DNA from: DASWTL01 sp966250385
GTDB taxonomy: Bacteria; Bacteroidota; Bacteroidia; Sphingobacteriales; Sphingobacteriaceae
Length of the DNA stretch: 64,000 nt
Assembly: GCA_966250385.1 (NCBI GenBank)
Contig: CBINHC010000004.1
Coordinates: 235,021-299,020 of the forward strand
Reading direction: 5' to 3'
A program made the position numbers and the translations under genes. The notes beneath the pieces were generated by a model that was not told the DNA's origin, made no database searches, and saw only the letters and a program-made list of their open reading frames with translations. Below, in pieces: positions 35,765-43,791 of the stretch (position 1 is its first letter; each line of letters opens with the position of its first letter).

Positions 35765-37551
35765 CAGGTAAGGCGGTTGATATAGGTTTGCTGAAGCGGG
35801 TGTTCGGTTATGCGCGGCCGTACCGGTCCGTTTTCCTGTGGTCGGTCGCCCTGACGATCGGACTGGCTTTACTTGCGCCGACCAGGCCGCTGCTCATCGA
35901 ACATACCGTCGACCGGTACATAACAACCAATGACGGATCCGGTCTGATCAGCATGACCGTGATCATGACGATCCTGCTGGTCGTTCAGTCCGTCGTGCAG
36001 TATTATCATACCTGGCTGACCAATACGCTGGGCCAGTCCGTGATCCGCGATCTTCGCGTTCATGTATTCAATCACATCAGTAACCTTCGGCTGAAATATT
36101 TTGACCGCACGCCGATCGGGCAGCTGATCACCCGGACGGTTTCCGACCTGGAGACCATTGCCGATATCTTCTCGGAGGGCCTGATCGTCATCATCGGGGA
36201 TATCCTGCAGATCGCTGCGATCGTGATCTGCATGTTCCTGTACAGCTGGAAACTGGCGCTGATCGTTCTGCTCCCCATGCCGCTGCTGATGCTTGCCAGT
36301 TATCTGTTCAAGGAAGCCATCAAATCCGCTTTCCAGGAAGTGAGGACGCAGGTTTCGCATCTTAATACGTTTCTCCAGGAACATATTTCCGGCATAAGCA
36401 TCATTCAGTATTTCGGCCGCGAGGACCAGGAGCTTAAGAAATTCAAAGAGATCAACCGCCGTCACCGGGATGCGCACATCCGGTCCAACTGGTATTATTC
36501 GATCTTCTTTCCGGTCGTGGAAATCATTTCCGCCATATCGACGGGTCTTTTGATCTGGTATGGCTCCCGGATGATCCTTGACGAGGAGGTGGTTACAACG
36601 TTCTTCCGGGAAGTGAATGCCGGACCGGGTCTTGTCATTGCCTTTATCATGTTCACCAACATGCTTTTCCGGCCCATCCGGGAGCTGGCAGACAAATTCA
36701 ATGTCCTGCAGATGGGCATGGTGGGGGCGGACCGCATCTTCACCGTCCTGGATACCCGGGAGGAGACCGTCAATGAAGGCCGGCTCGCGCCGGACGACAT
36801 GAAGGGGCATATCGAATTTGACCGGGTCTGGTTCGCCTACAATGACGAAGACTGGGTCCTGAAGGATATTTCATTCACCGTTAAACCCGGTGAAACGCTT
36901 GCACTGGTCGGCGCGACCGGAGCCGGGAAGTCCTCAACGATCAACATTCTCAACCGGTTCTACGAGATCGGCCGCGGAAGCGTCAAAATCGATGGTATCG
37001 ATCTGCGGGACTATGAGGTCGGTTATCTGAGGTCCCGGATCGCCACGGTGCTCCAGGACGTATTCCTGTTCTCCAATTCCATCGCCAGCAACATCACGCT
37101 GAATAACGATGAGATCACCCGTGAAAAACTGGTCCGGGCGGCCCGGGAAGTAGGCGCCCATGAGTTTATTGAACGGCTGCCCGGCGGCTTTGACTATCAC
37201 GTGATGGAACGCGGCGCAACACTCTCGGCAGGGCAGGCGCAGCTGATCTCCTTTATCCGGGCCCTGGTTTATGACCCGCGGATCCTCGTTCTGGATGAAG
37301 CGACCTCTTCGGTCGATACCGAAACTGAGCACCTCATCCAGTCGGCCATTTACAAGCTGATGGAGGGCCGGACCTCGATTGTTATTGCACACAGGCTTTC
37401 TACGATCCAGAACGCGGATAAGATCATCGTGCTGGATCACGGCGAAATAAAGGAAGCCGGTTCCCACCAGGAACTCCTCAGGCTGAATGGTTATTATAAA
37501 CGGTTATATGACCTCCAGTTCAGTTCAGAAGGGATCGCCCGCCCGATATAA
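35752..37551 (+). CDS. ABC exporter half-transporter (MsbA/MdlB-like)
   Basis: 599 residues. N-terminal six-helix membrane domain (about 25-310) followed by an ATPase domain: Walker A GATGAGKSS, Q loop VLQDVFLFSN, signature LSAGQAQL in place of LSGGQ, Walker B ILVLDEATSSVD and H loop IAHRLST. The Ser-Ala-Gly-Gln-Ala variant signature is known in a subgroup of Bacteroidota and Firmicutes heterodimer-type exporters, so the protein may still be active. Cargo unknown; lipid or drug export is typical. It overlaps truA by 13 bases and is translated with it. Confidence 0.92.
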   Translation: MAKVTGKAVDIGLLKRVFGYARPYRSVFLWSVALTIGLALLAPTRPLLIEHTVDRYITTNDGSGLISMTVIMTILLVVQSVVQYYHTWLTNTLGQSVIRDLRVHVFNHISNLRLKYFDRTPIGQLITRTVSDLETIADIFSEGLIVIIGDILQIAAIVICMFLYSWKLALIVLLPMPLLMLASYLFKEAIKSAFQEVRTQVSHLNTFLQEHISGISIIQYFGREDQELKKFKEINRRHRDAHIRSNWYYSIFFPVVEIISAISTGLLIWYGSRMILDEEVVTTFFREVNAGPGLVIAFIMFTNMLFRPIRELADKFNVLQMGMVGADRIFTVLDTREETVNEGRLAPDDMKGHIEFDRVWFAYNDEDWVLKDISFTVKPGETLALVGATGAGKSSTINILNRFYEIGRGSVKIDGIDLRDYEVGYLRSRIATVLQDVFLFSNSIASNITLNNDEITREKLVRAAREVGAHEFIERLPGGFDYHVMERGATLSAGQAQLISFIRALVYDPRILVLDEATSSVDTETEHLIQSAIYKLMEGRTSIVIAHRLSTIQNADKIIVLDHGEIKEAGSHQELLRLNGYYKRLYDLQFSSEGIARPI

Positions 37552-37607
37552 CGGAGCCGTGGGGGACCGAATGCCCGGCCGGCCCGGTCCTGATCCAAAA
37601 AAACCGT

Positions 37608-37637
37608 TTGCTGTTTAAAGCGATTGTATTAGCTTTG
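37608..37637 (+). promoter_or_regulatory. sucD promoter (TTG-N19-TAGCTTTG)
   Basis: TTG at 37608-37610, 19-base spacer and -7 box TAGCTTTG at 37630-37637, 20 bases before the sucD ATG. Confidence 0.75.
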
Positions 37638-37657
37638 CGCTACTAAAATTAGGACAC

Positions 37658-38536
37658 ATGAGTGTATTAGTAAATAAAGATTCAAAAGTTATCGTTCAGG
37701 GCTTCACCGGAAACGAGGGTACATACCATGCTTCGCAAATGATCGACTACGGAACCCAGGTGGTTGGTGGTGTAACGCCGGGAAAAGGCGGCCAGACTCA
37801 TTTGGAGCGCCCCGTGTTTAACACCGTCAAGGATGCTGTGGAACAGACCGGTGCCGATGTTTCGATCATTTTTGTACCTCCTGCTTTTGCTGCTGATGCA
37901 ATTATGGAAGCTGCTGAAGCCGGAATCAAAGTAATTGTCTGTATCACCGAAGGTATCCCTACCAAGGATATGATCCTGGTAAAAGAATATATCAAAGACA
38001 GGGACTGCCGCCTGATCGGCCCGAACTGTCCGGGTATCATCACCGCGGATGAAGCGAAGATCGGTATCATGCCGGGCTTCATCTTTAAAAAAGGTACGGT
38101 CGGCGTCGTTTCCAAATCAGGAACCCTGACCTATGAAGCCGTTGACCAGGTCGTTAAAGCCGGACTGGGTATTACAACCGCCATCGGAATCGGTGGTGAC
38201 CCGATCATCGGAACTCCGACCGTGGAAGCCGTTAAGCTGCTGATGGAAGATCCTGAAACCGAAGGTATCATCATGATCGGTGAGATCGGAGGCGGAATGG
38301 AAGCTGAAGCTGCTTACTGGATCAAGGAAAACGGAACCAAGCCGGTCGTCGGATTTATCGCGGGTCAGACTGCGCCTCCGGGACGCCGGATGGGGCATGC
38401 CGGTGCAATTGTCGGCGGAGCCGATGATACCGCTGCCGCTAAAATGAAAATCATGCGGGAATGCGGAATACGCGTGGTGGAGTCCCCGGCCGAGATCGGC
38501 GACGCCATGGCGGAGCTGCTGTCGCAAAAAGCATAA
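37658..38536 (+). CDS. sucD: Succinate-CoA ligase, ADP-forming, alpha subunit
   Basis: 292 residues. CoA-binding Rossmann domain with VIVQGFTGNEGTYHA, GGVTPGKGGQTH, then IGPNCPGII and GVVSKSGTLTYEA; the phosphorylated active-site His is H247 in GRRMGHAGAIVGG. With SucC it makes succinate and ATP (or GTP) from succinyl-CoA in the TCA cycle. sucC is not adjacent: sucD stands alone with its own promoter and terminator-like hairpin, as is common in Bacteroidota. Confidence 0.97.
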   Translation: MSVLVNKDSKVIVQGFTGNEGTYHASQMIDYGTQVVGGVTPGKGGQTHLERPVFNTVKDAVEQTGADVSIIFVPPAFAADAIMEAAEAGIKVIVCITEGIPTKDMILVKEYIKDRDCRLIGPNCPGIITADEAKIGIMPGFIFKKGTVGVVSKSGTLTYEAVDQVVKAGLGITTAIGIGGDPIIGTPTVEAVKLLMEDPETEGIIMIGEIGGGMEAEAAYWIKENGTKPVVGFIAGQTAPPGRRMGHAGAIVGGADDTAAAKMKIMRECGIRVVESPAEIGDAMAELLSQKA

Positions 38537-38543
38537 AAACATC

Positions 38544-38574
38544 AAATCCCGGCCCCGGCCGGGATTTCTGCTTT
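38544..38574 (+). terminator. sucD terminator
   Basis: AAATCCCGGCC (38544-38554) pairs perfectly with GGCCGGGATTT (38557-38567); the T tract after it is short and interrupted, so efficiency may be moderate. Confidence 0.65.
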
Positions 38575-38680
38575 CAGGGGCTTTCTGAAGTTGCGTAGCT
38601 TCGGAAAACTTTTTATCTTGCGCAAGTGGGTTTAGTGCAGAATATCAGCTGTTTATTTTTTTAACTAAAAAACTGATACT

Positions 38681-39064
38681 ATGAAATTACTCATTTTTCT
38701 TCTTTCTTTATGGTTTGCACCGTCCGGGTTAAATCTGGCGGTACCCGGAGCACTGGTCAGCGACGGGGAGAAAAACGTGACGGGCAAGGCGACCTATTAT
38801 GCTTCCTATTTCCACGGACGCAAAACAAGCAGCGGCGAACGTTACAGCAATAACAAATATACTGCGGCACACCGCACCCTTCCATTCGGTACGGAAGTGA
38901 CCGTAAAGAACGTTTCCAACGGACGCTCTGTCGTCGTCCGGATCAATGACCGGGGGCCCTTCAACCGGCACTTTATTATAGACCTGTCCCAAAAAGCCGC
39001 ACGTGAGATCGGCATTTTCGGAAAGGGTACCGGGAAGGTCGAACTGAGCTACAGCCTGGACTGA
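38681..39064 (+). CDS. RlpA-family double-psi beta-barrel protein (exported)
   Basis: 127 residues: signal peptide (about 1-24) then a single RlpA/DPBB domain with GKATYYASYFHGRKTSSGER, YTAAHRTLPFGTEVTVKNV and VVRINDRGPF, the last holding the Asp of the catalytic pocket. No lipobox and no SPOR domain, so it lacks the septal-ring targeting of E. coli RlpA. Likely periplasmic cleavage of stem-peptide-free peptidoglycan. A second, lipidated copy lies 0.6 kb downstream with msrB between. Confidence 0.88.
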   Translation: MKLLIFLLSLWFAPSGLNLAVPGALVSDGEKNVTGKATYYASYFHGRKTSSGERYSNNKYTAAHRTLPFGTEVTVKNVSNGRSVVVRINDRGPFNRHFIIDLSQKAAREIGIFGKGTGKVELSYSLD

Positions 39065-39071
39065 GAAAAGA

Positions 39072-39097
39072 TCCGGGTTTCATAAACTAAACCCGGA
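39072..39097. other. Hairpin between rlpA-like gene and msrB
   Basis: TCCGGGTTT (39072-39080) pairs perfectly with AAACCCGGA (39089-39097), starting eight bases after the upstream stop. There is no T run on the plus strand, so it may protect the mRNA end rather than terminate. Confidence 0.5.
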
Positions 39098-39116
39098 AAA
39101 ACTTCGTATCTTATTT

Positions 39117-39605
39117 ATGATGCCTGCGGTAAAAAACTTTCTTTTTGTTGTTTTAGCACTGACGCTCACCAACTTTGCTGCCTGTGCCCAGAAAAAGGAC
39201 AATAAAGCTGCCCGGGATAAAACTGCACAAAATATGAACTGGAATAAACTGACACCGGAAGAAGAGCGGATCATTGTTCACAAGGGGACCGAATATCCCG
39301 GAACCGGAAAATATCTGAACAACAAGGAAAAGGGAACCTATACCTGCAGAAGGTGTGACGCGCCCCTGTACTCTTCTGACAGCAAGTTCGATTCGCACTG
39401 CGGCTGGCCTAGTTTCGACGACGAAATTCCGGGGGCAGTCAAAAGGATCCCGGATGCGGACGGAATGCGGACCGAGATCGTGTGCAATAACTGCGGCGCC
39501 CACCTGGGCCACGTTTTTCTAGGCGAGGGTTTCACGGCCAAGAATACCCGTCACTGTGTCAATTCCGTTTCGATGAATTTCATTCCGGCCGGCGGACAGA
39601 AGTAA
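39117..39605 (+). CDS. msrB: Peptide-methionine (R)-S-oxide reductase, lipoprotein form
   Basis: 162 residues. An N-terminal lipobox NFAAC (C23) precedes a complete MsrB domain: zinc ligands C77/C80 (CRRC) and C123/C126 (CNNC), SHCGWPSFDDEI with C95 as likely resolving Cys, and the catalytic Cys C147 in TRHCVNSVSMNF. It reduces methionine-R-sulfoxide in proteins. Lipid attachment puts it in the periplasm, so it needs an extracytoplasmic thiol donor. It stands between two RlpA-type genes. Confidence 0.93.
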   Translation: MMPAVKNFLFVVLALTLTNFAACAQKKDNKAARDKTAQNMNWNKLTPEEERIIVHKGTEYPGTGKYLNNKEKGTYTCRRCDAPLYSSDSKFDSHCGWPSFDDEIPGAVKRIPDADGMRTEIVCNNCGAHLGHVFLGEGFTAKNTRHCVNSVSMNFIPAGGQK

Positions 39606-39645
39606 ATGGCGTCCGGTCAATTCATGAAAATCCTATCTTAGCAGG

Positions 39646-40014
39646 ATGAGGATCTGTATCGTCATCCTGCTTCTGCTCACCTGTACCCTTTTCTCCTGTG
39701 CCAGGAAGATTACGGAGACGGGCAAAGCCTCTTACTATGCCAATAAGTTCAACGGCCGGAAAACGGCCAGCGGTGAACGGTTCCGGAACTCCGGGCTGAC
39801 TGCTGCGCATAGGACGATTCCTTTCGGAACGACCGTCAAGGTGACCAACCTCCGGAACGGAAAGTCCGTGAAGGTGCGGATCAACGACCGCGGACCTTTT
39901 GTTCCCGGCAGGATCCTTGACCTCTCAGCCCGCGCCGCCCGGAAAATTGATCTCGATACCGAGGGCGTCGGAAAGGTCAAGGTCCAGTACCGGAAAAAGA
40001 AAAAGAAGAAATAA
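39646..40014 (+). CDS. RlpA-family double-psi beta-barrel lipoprotein
   Basis: 122 residues. Lipobox TLFSC (C18), then the RlpA domain: GKASYYANKFNGRKTASGER, LTAAHRTIPFGTTVKVTNL and VRINDRGPFVPGRILDLS with the conserved Asp. It ends in a run of lysines (RKKKKKK), unusual for an outer-membrane lipoprotein and perhaps a contact with anionic cell-wall or lipopolysaccharide groups. It resembles the copy at 38681 closely and probably arose by duplication, with gain or loss of the lipobox. Confidence 0.88.
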   Translation: MRICIVILLLLTCTLFSCARKITETGKASYYANKFNGRKTASGERFRNSGLTAAHRTIPFGTTVKVTNLRNGKSVKVRINDRGPFVPGRILDLSARAARKIDLDTEGVGKVKVQYRKKKKKK

Positions 40015-40035
40015 TTCACGATAAACTTCCTCAAG

Positions 40036-41376
40036 ATGATGACCATGCTCAAGCATCGTATTGCGCCCGTCTTTTTTATTCTGACGCTGACCGTCTGCAT
40101 GATTGGCTGCCGACAGCGCCCGCAGGATCAGGACAGCGCCGAACTGGACCGGCTGGCTGAAAGATACGTCCGTATAGGGCTGCAAATCGGACAGTATGAT
40201 CCGGATTTTGTCGATGCCTATTACGGTCCCGATGCTTTGAAGCCGACCGGCAGGCCGGACTCCGTTTTTCCGAAGCAGGCGTTAACGGACTCCGTCAATG
40301 CGCTCCTGGATGCCCTGAAACCGTTTACAGCGGAAGAAACCGCTGATTCTTTGAAACAGCGTGCGTCCTGGATCAGCGACCAGCTCGTGGCTTTCCGCCG
40401 GAGGATCCGAATCGTGTCGGGCGACCTGGATTCCTTCGATGCCGAGGCTGCGGAATTATTCGGCGTTCGTCCGCCTTCTTATCCGGAATCGCACTACCAG
40501 CGGCTTCTTTCACAAATGGATTCGCTGCTGCCCGGCAACGGCGATCTCCAGCAGCGGTTCCAGGACCTGGCCAACCGGTTCATTATTCCACCGGACCGCC
40601 TGGATACGGTATTTAAGACGACTATCGCGGAGTCCCGGGCGAGGACCCTGCAGCACTATCCGCTGCCGGCCGGCGAGACGTTCTCACTGGCGTACGTGCA
40701 GGATAAACCCTGGTCGGGGTATAACTGGTACAAGGGCAACTTCCGGAGCGAGATCCAGATCAATACGGATGTCCGGATCTTTGTTGACCGGGCCATCGAT
40801 GTGGGCTGCCATGAAAGTTATCCGGGGCATCATGTCTACAATACCCTGCTTGAGGAAAAACTCTTCAGGAATAAGGGCTATGTGGAGATCTCGTTATATC
40901 CGCTGTTCAGCCCGCAGTCCCTGATCGCTGAAGGAAGTGCCAATTATGGCATTGAAGTGGCGTTCCCCGGTGAGCAGAAGAATGCCTTCACCCGGGAAAG
41001 GCTGCTGCCCCTGATGGGTGCGGATACTTCCGGACTTGACCTGTATTTCAAGGCGCTGGAATTACGCGGACAGCTGAATTACGCACGAAACGAGGCGGCC
41101 CGCGGACTCCTGAACAATACCATGACCGAGGCCGAAGCGCTGCGGTTCCTGATGAAATACTGCCTGTATAACCGGGAGACCGCCGGGAAGTCCATCAGCT
41201 TTATCAGGAAATACCGCAGTTATGTGATCAATTACAATTACGGGCAGGACCTCGTTCGTGAATATATTGAATCCCGGGGCGGTACTGCCGATGCTCCTGA
41301 CAAGCGATGGGAACTGTTCGGTCAGCTGCTGAGCAACGAAATACGGACCCGGCAGCTCATGGTCAGGAAAGGCTGA
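40036..41376 (+). CDS. DUF885 family metallopeptidase-like lipoprotein
   Basis: 446 residues. Lipobox CMIGC (C25). The DUF885 signature HESYPGHH lies near residue 260 with a downstream EGSANYG that would supply the third metal ligand, so this looks like a gluzincin-related zinc hydrolase. Family members are often annotated as carboxypeptidases or X-Pro-type peptidases, but most are uncharacterised. Helix-rich throughout. It starts 21 bases after the lipidated RlpA copy and may be in the same transcript. ATG codons at 40036, 40039 and 40045 are all possible starts. Confidence 0.85.
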   Translation: MMTMLKHRIAPVFFILTLTVCMIGCRQRPQDQDSAELDRLAERYVRIGLQIGQYDPDFVDAYYGPDALKPTGRPDSVFPKQALTDSVNALLDALKPFTAEETADSLKQRASWISDQLVAFRRRIRIVSGDLDSFDAEAAELFGVRPPSYPESHYQRLLSQMDSLLPGNGDLQQRFQDLANRFIIPPDRLDTVFKTTIAESRARTLQHYPLPAGETFSLAYVQDKPWSGYNWYKGNFRSEIQINTDVRIFVDRAIDVGCHESYPGHHVYNTLLEEKLFRNKGYVEISLYPLFSPQSLIAEGSANYGIEVAFPGEQKNAFTRERLLPLMGADTSGLDLYFKALELRGQLNYARNEAARGLLNNTMTEAEALRFLMKYCLYNRETAGKSISFIRKYRSYVINYNYGQDLVREYIESRGGTADAPDKRWELFGQLLSNEIRTRQLMVRKG

Positions 41377-41459
41377 TCATTTCCAAAACGAACAGCCATA
41401 GTCACATGGCGACGCACTGCGTCAGATTCGTGCGGCGGGTGTGAAATCATGTTTGATGT

Positions 41460-42146
41460 TCAGGCCGCCTGCTTTCTTGCCCATGCCACGAGCCACATGA
41501 TATTTTTCCACAGGACATCCACCTGCTGAAAACCGGATTCGCGGAGTTCATCCAGGTGCCAGACCACCGGCGTATGGTGATCATGCGCCTGCTGATGCGC
41601 CATCCACATATCCCAGTTCTCCTGGGTTGATCCCAGCCTGAACGCCGCTTCTTTCCACCTTTCCATGTGTTTGGCGTAGATGTCGTCCGTGATACCCCGC
41701 GTCTGATCGGCGAATACAAAAATTCCGCCGGGCTTGAGCAGGGTATGGAGCCGCCGGTAGAGCGTGCTTTTGTCCGGATCCTCAATATGGTGAATCGCAA
41801 TGCTCGACATGACCAGATCGAACGATCCAGGTTCAAACGGCAGATTCCGGAAATCCGCCTGCACATACGCGATCCGCTGATCTCCGGTGAACCGCGACCG
41901 GCACTCTTTCAGGATCTCAGCGGAGATGTCGACAGCCGTGATCTCCGCGTCCGGGAATTGCAGCCGGATCTGTTCGGTAAGATTACCCGTGCCGCAACCC
42001 AGATCGAGGATCCGCTCCGGCCTCAGGTCCGGTGGTAAATAGCAGAACATGTTAAAAAGAAGCTCGCCATACCGGGGGACGCATTTGCTGATCAGCCCGG
42101 TGTATTCCCGGCTGAGATTGTCATAGAAGTTTTCGACGGATTGCAT
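41460..42146 (-). CDS. Class I SAM-dependent methyltransferase
   Basis: 228 residues. SAM-binding motif I ILDLGCGTGNLTEQI, the acidic loop ITAVDISAEIL, motif II YVQADFRNLPF, and SFDLVMSSIAIHHIED followed by LLKPGGIFVFADQT. This is a methyltransf_11/25-type small-molecule methylase of the UbiE/trans-aconitate methyltransferase kind; substrate not predictable. Divergent from fabG (95 bases between starts). A TAAATTTA box sits four bases upstream of the ATG. Confidence 0.85.
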   Translation of the reverse strand: MQSVENFYDNLSREYTGLISKCVPRYGELLFNMFCYLPPDLRPERILDLGCGTGNLTEQIRLQFPDAEITAVDISAEILKECRSRFTGDQRIAYVQADFRNLPFEPGSFDLVMSSIAIHHIEDPDKSTLYRRLHTLLKPGGIFVFADQTRGITDDIYAKHMERWKEAAFRLGSTQENWDMWMAHQQAHDHHTPVVWHLDELRESGFQQVDVLWKNIMWLVAWARKQAA

Positions 42147-42241
42147 ACCCTAAATTTAGTATTTTCAAGCGCGGCCCGTGCATCCGGATTACCAGCCATC
42201 CGTGATTTTTTTCTAACTTCAACCCCTGAAAATAGTTAACG

Positions 42242-42985
42242 ATGAAATTACTTGCAGGAAAGACCGCACTGATCACCGGTGCTTCAAAAGGAATAGGACG
42301 TAAGATCGCTGAGAAATTCGCGGAACAGGGTGCCAGTGTAGCCTTCACTTATCTGTCATCAGTGGAGAAAGGCCAGGCTCTGGAAGAGGAGCTGCAGCAG
42401 TTCGGAACAAAGGTCCGGGGGTACCGCTCGGATGCGTCAAAATTTGACCAGGCTGAGCAGCTGATCACGGATATCGTAGCGGACTTCGGGACGATCGATA
42501 TCGTAGTGAACAATGCCGGGATCACCAAGGACGGCCTGCTGATGCGTATGACCGAGGAGAACTGGGATGAGGTGATCGACGTGAACCTGAAATCCATCTT
42601 CAATGTGACCAAGGCCGCTTCGAAGATCATGATGAAAAACCGGAAGGGTGTCTTCATCAATATGAGTTCAGTAGTCGGGGTACAGGGTAATGCCGGCCAG
42701 GCCAATTACGCGGCTTCCAAAGCGGGCATCATCGGGTTCACCAAGTCTGTGGCCAAAGAGCTGGGCTCCAGAAATATCCGCGCCAACGTGGTTGCCCCGG
42801 GATTCATCCGCACGGAGATGACCGAGGTGCTGGATCCGAAGGTCGTTGAAGGCTGGGCACAGGCGATTCCGTTAAAACGGGCAGGGGAAACCGAGGACGT
42901 GGCCAATGTATGTGTCTTCCTGGGTTCCGATATGAGCGCCTACGTAACCGGGCAGGTCCTGCCGGTAGATGGCGGTATGCTTTAA
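42242..42985 (+). CDS. fabG: 3-oxoacyl-[acyl-carrier-protein] reductase
   Basis: 247 residues. Classical short-chain dehydrogenase: TGASKGIG (NADPH binding), NNAG, catalytic S143-Y156-K160 with ANYAASKAG, and the FabG-typical APGFIRTEMT and C-terminal YVTGQVLPVDGGM. It reduces 3-oxoacyl-ACP in fatty-acid elongation. No other fab genes flank it, but length and motifs fit FabG better than a catabolic SDR. Confidence 0.9.
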   Translation: MKLLAGKTALITGASKGIGRKIAEKFAEQGASVAFTYLSSVEKGQALEEELQQFGTKVRGYRSDASKFDQAEQLITDIVADFGTIDIVVNNAGITKDGLLMRMTEENWDEVIDVNLKSIFNVTKAASKIMMKNRKGVFINMSSVVGVQGNAGQANYAASKAGIIGFTKSVAKELGSRNIRANVVAPGFIRTEMTEVLDPKVVEGWAQAIPLKRAGETEDVANVCVFLGSDMSAYVTGQVLPVDGGML

Positions 42986-43018
42986 ACAAATTGCCGGCTC
43001 CCGGTGTAACTTACATAG

Positions 43019-43747
43019 ATGATGGCACGTAACCGATTAATTATTCCCGCAATAGTCATTGGCTTAGGTGCCATTATTGCGTCTTTGATCATTGCCGCAG
43101 GATTCAGAAACATCAAGGTCGGTGCCGAGACGATGAATGTGACCGGGTCCGCCCGTGAGCTGATCATTTCCGATCTCGGAATCCTGAGGATCACGCTGTC
43201 GGCAGAGGGCGGCACCGCGGCAGAGGCGTACAGGAATCTGCAGGCCAGCAAGCCCATACTGCTGCAGTATCTTGCCGGCAAAGGGTTCCCCGAGGATCAG
43301 CTGAACTATCAGCCCATGAATAATTACCCGAACTACCTGTTCGGGCCCAACGGCCAGCAGTCCTCCGTTAGGTCGTATACGGCCTCCCAGATGATCGATT
43401 TCAAGTCTTCCGATGTCAATAAGATCCGCGAGGTTTCCCTGGATATCGGTTCCCTCGTCGAGCGGGGCGTGTCCCTGTCCGTCAATCCGCCTGAGTATTA
43501 CTACACCAAGCTTGCCGGTATCAAGATCCGGATCCAGGCCGCTGCGGCACGCGATGCGATGCTCCGCGGTCAGCGTGTGGCCGAAGCGACGGGCAGAAAG
43601 CTCGGCACGCTGAAAAGCGCCCGTATGGGGGTGCTTCAGATCACCCCTGAGAACAGCAATATGACCTCCGATTACGGTATCAACGACGTGTCCTCTATCC
43701 GCAAGGAGATCACCGCGGTAGTGAGCGCCAGCTTTGAGATCGAATAA
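43019..43747 (+). CDS. SIMPL-domain (DUF541) membrane-anchored protein
   Basis: 242 residues. One N-terminal membrane anchor (about 8-27), then a SIMPL domain: METMNVTGSAREL-like VTGSARELIISDLGILRITLSA, SYTASQMIDFKS and RGVSLSVNPPEYYYTKL. SIMPL proteins are oligomeric periplasmic proteins linked to oxidative-stress tolerance in a few species; activity unknown. It starts 34 bases after fabG and ends 44 bases before the VWA-like gene. Confidence 0.85.
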   Translation: MMARNRLIIPAIVIGLGAIIASLIIAAGFRNIKVGAETMNVTGSARELIISDLGILRITLSAEGGTAAEAYRNLQASKPILLQYLAGKGFPEDQLNYQPMNNYPNYLFGPNGQQSSVRSYTASQMIDFKSSDVNKIREVSLDIGSLVERGVSLSVNPPEYYYTKLAGIKIRIQAAAARDAMLRGQRVAEATGRKLGTLKSARMGVLQITPENSNMTSDYGINDVSSIRKEITAVVSASFEIE

Positions 43748-43791
43748 ATGTCAGTATATTATGGCATATTTCATGATCAGCGGACAGGTAC

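Noticed and set aside
39634..39641. TATCTTAG box just before the second RlpA gene, and TATCTTAT before msrB, as near-leaderless promoters
   Set aside because: They miss the conserved TTTG end and have no -33 partner, so I did not count them as promoters.
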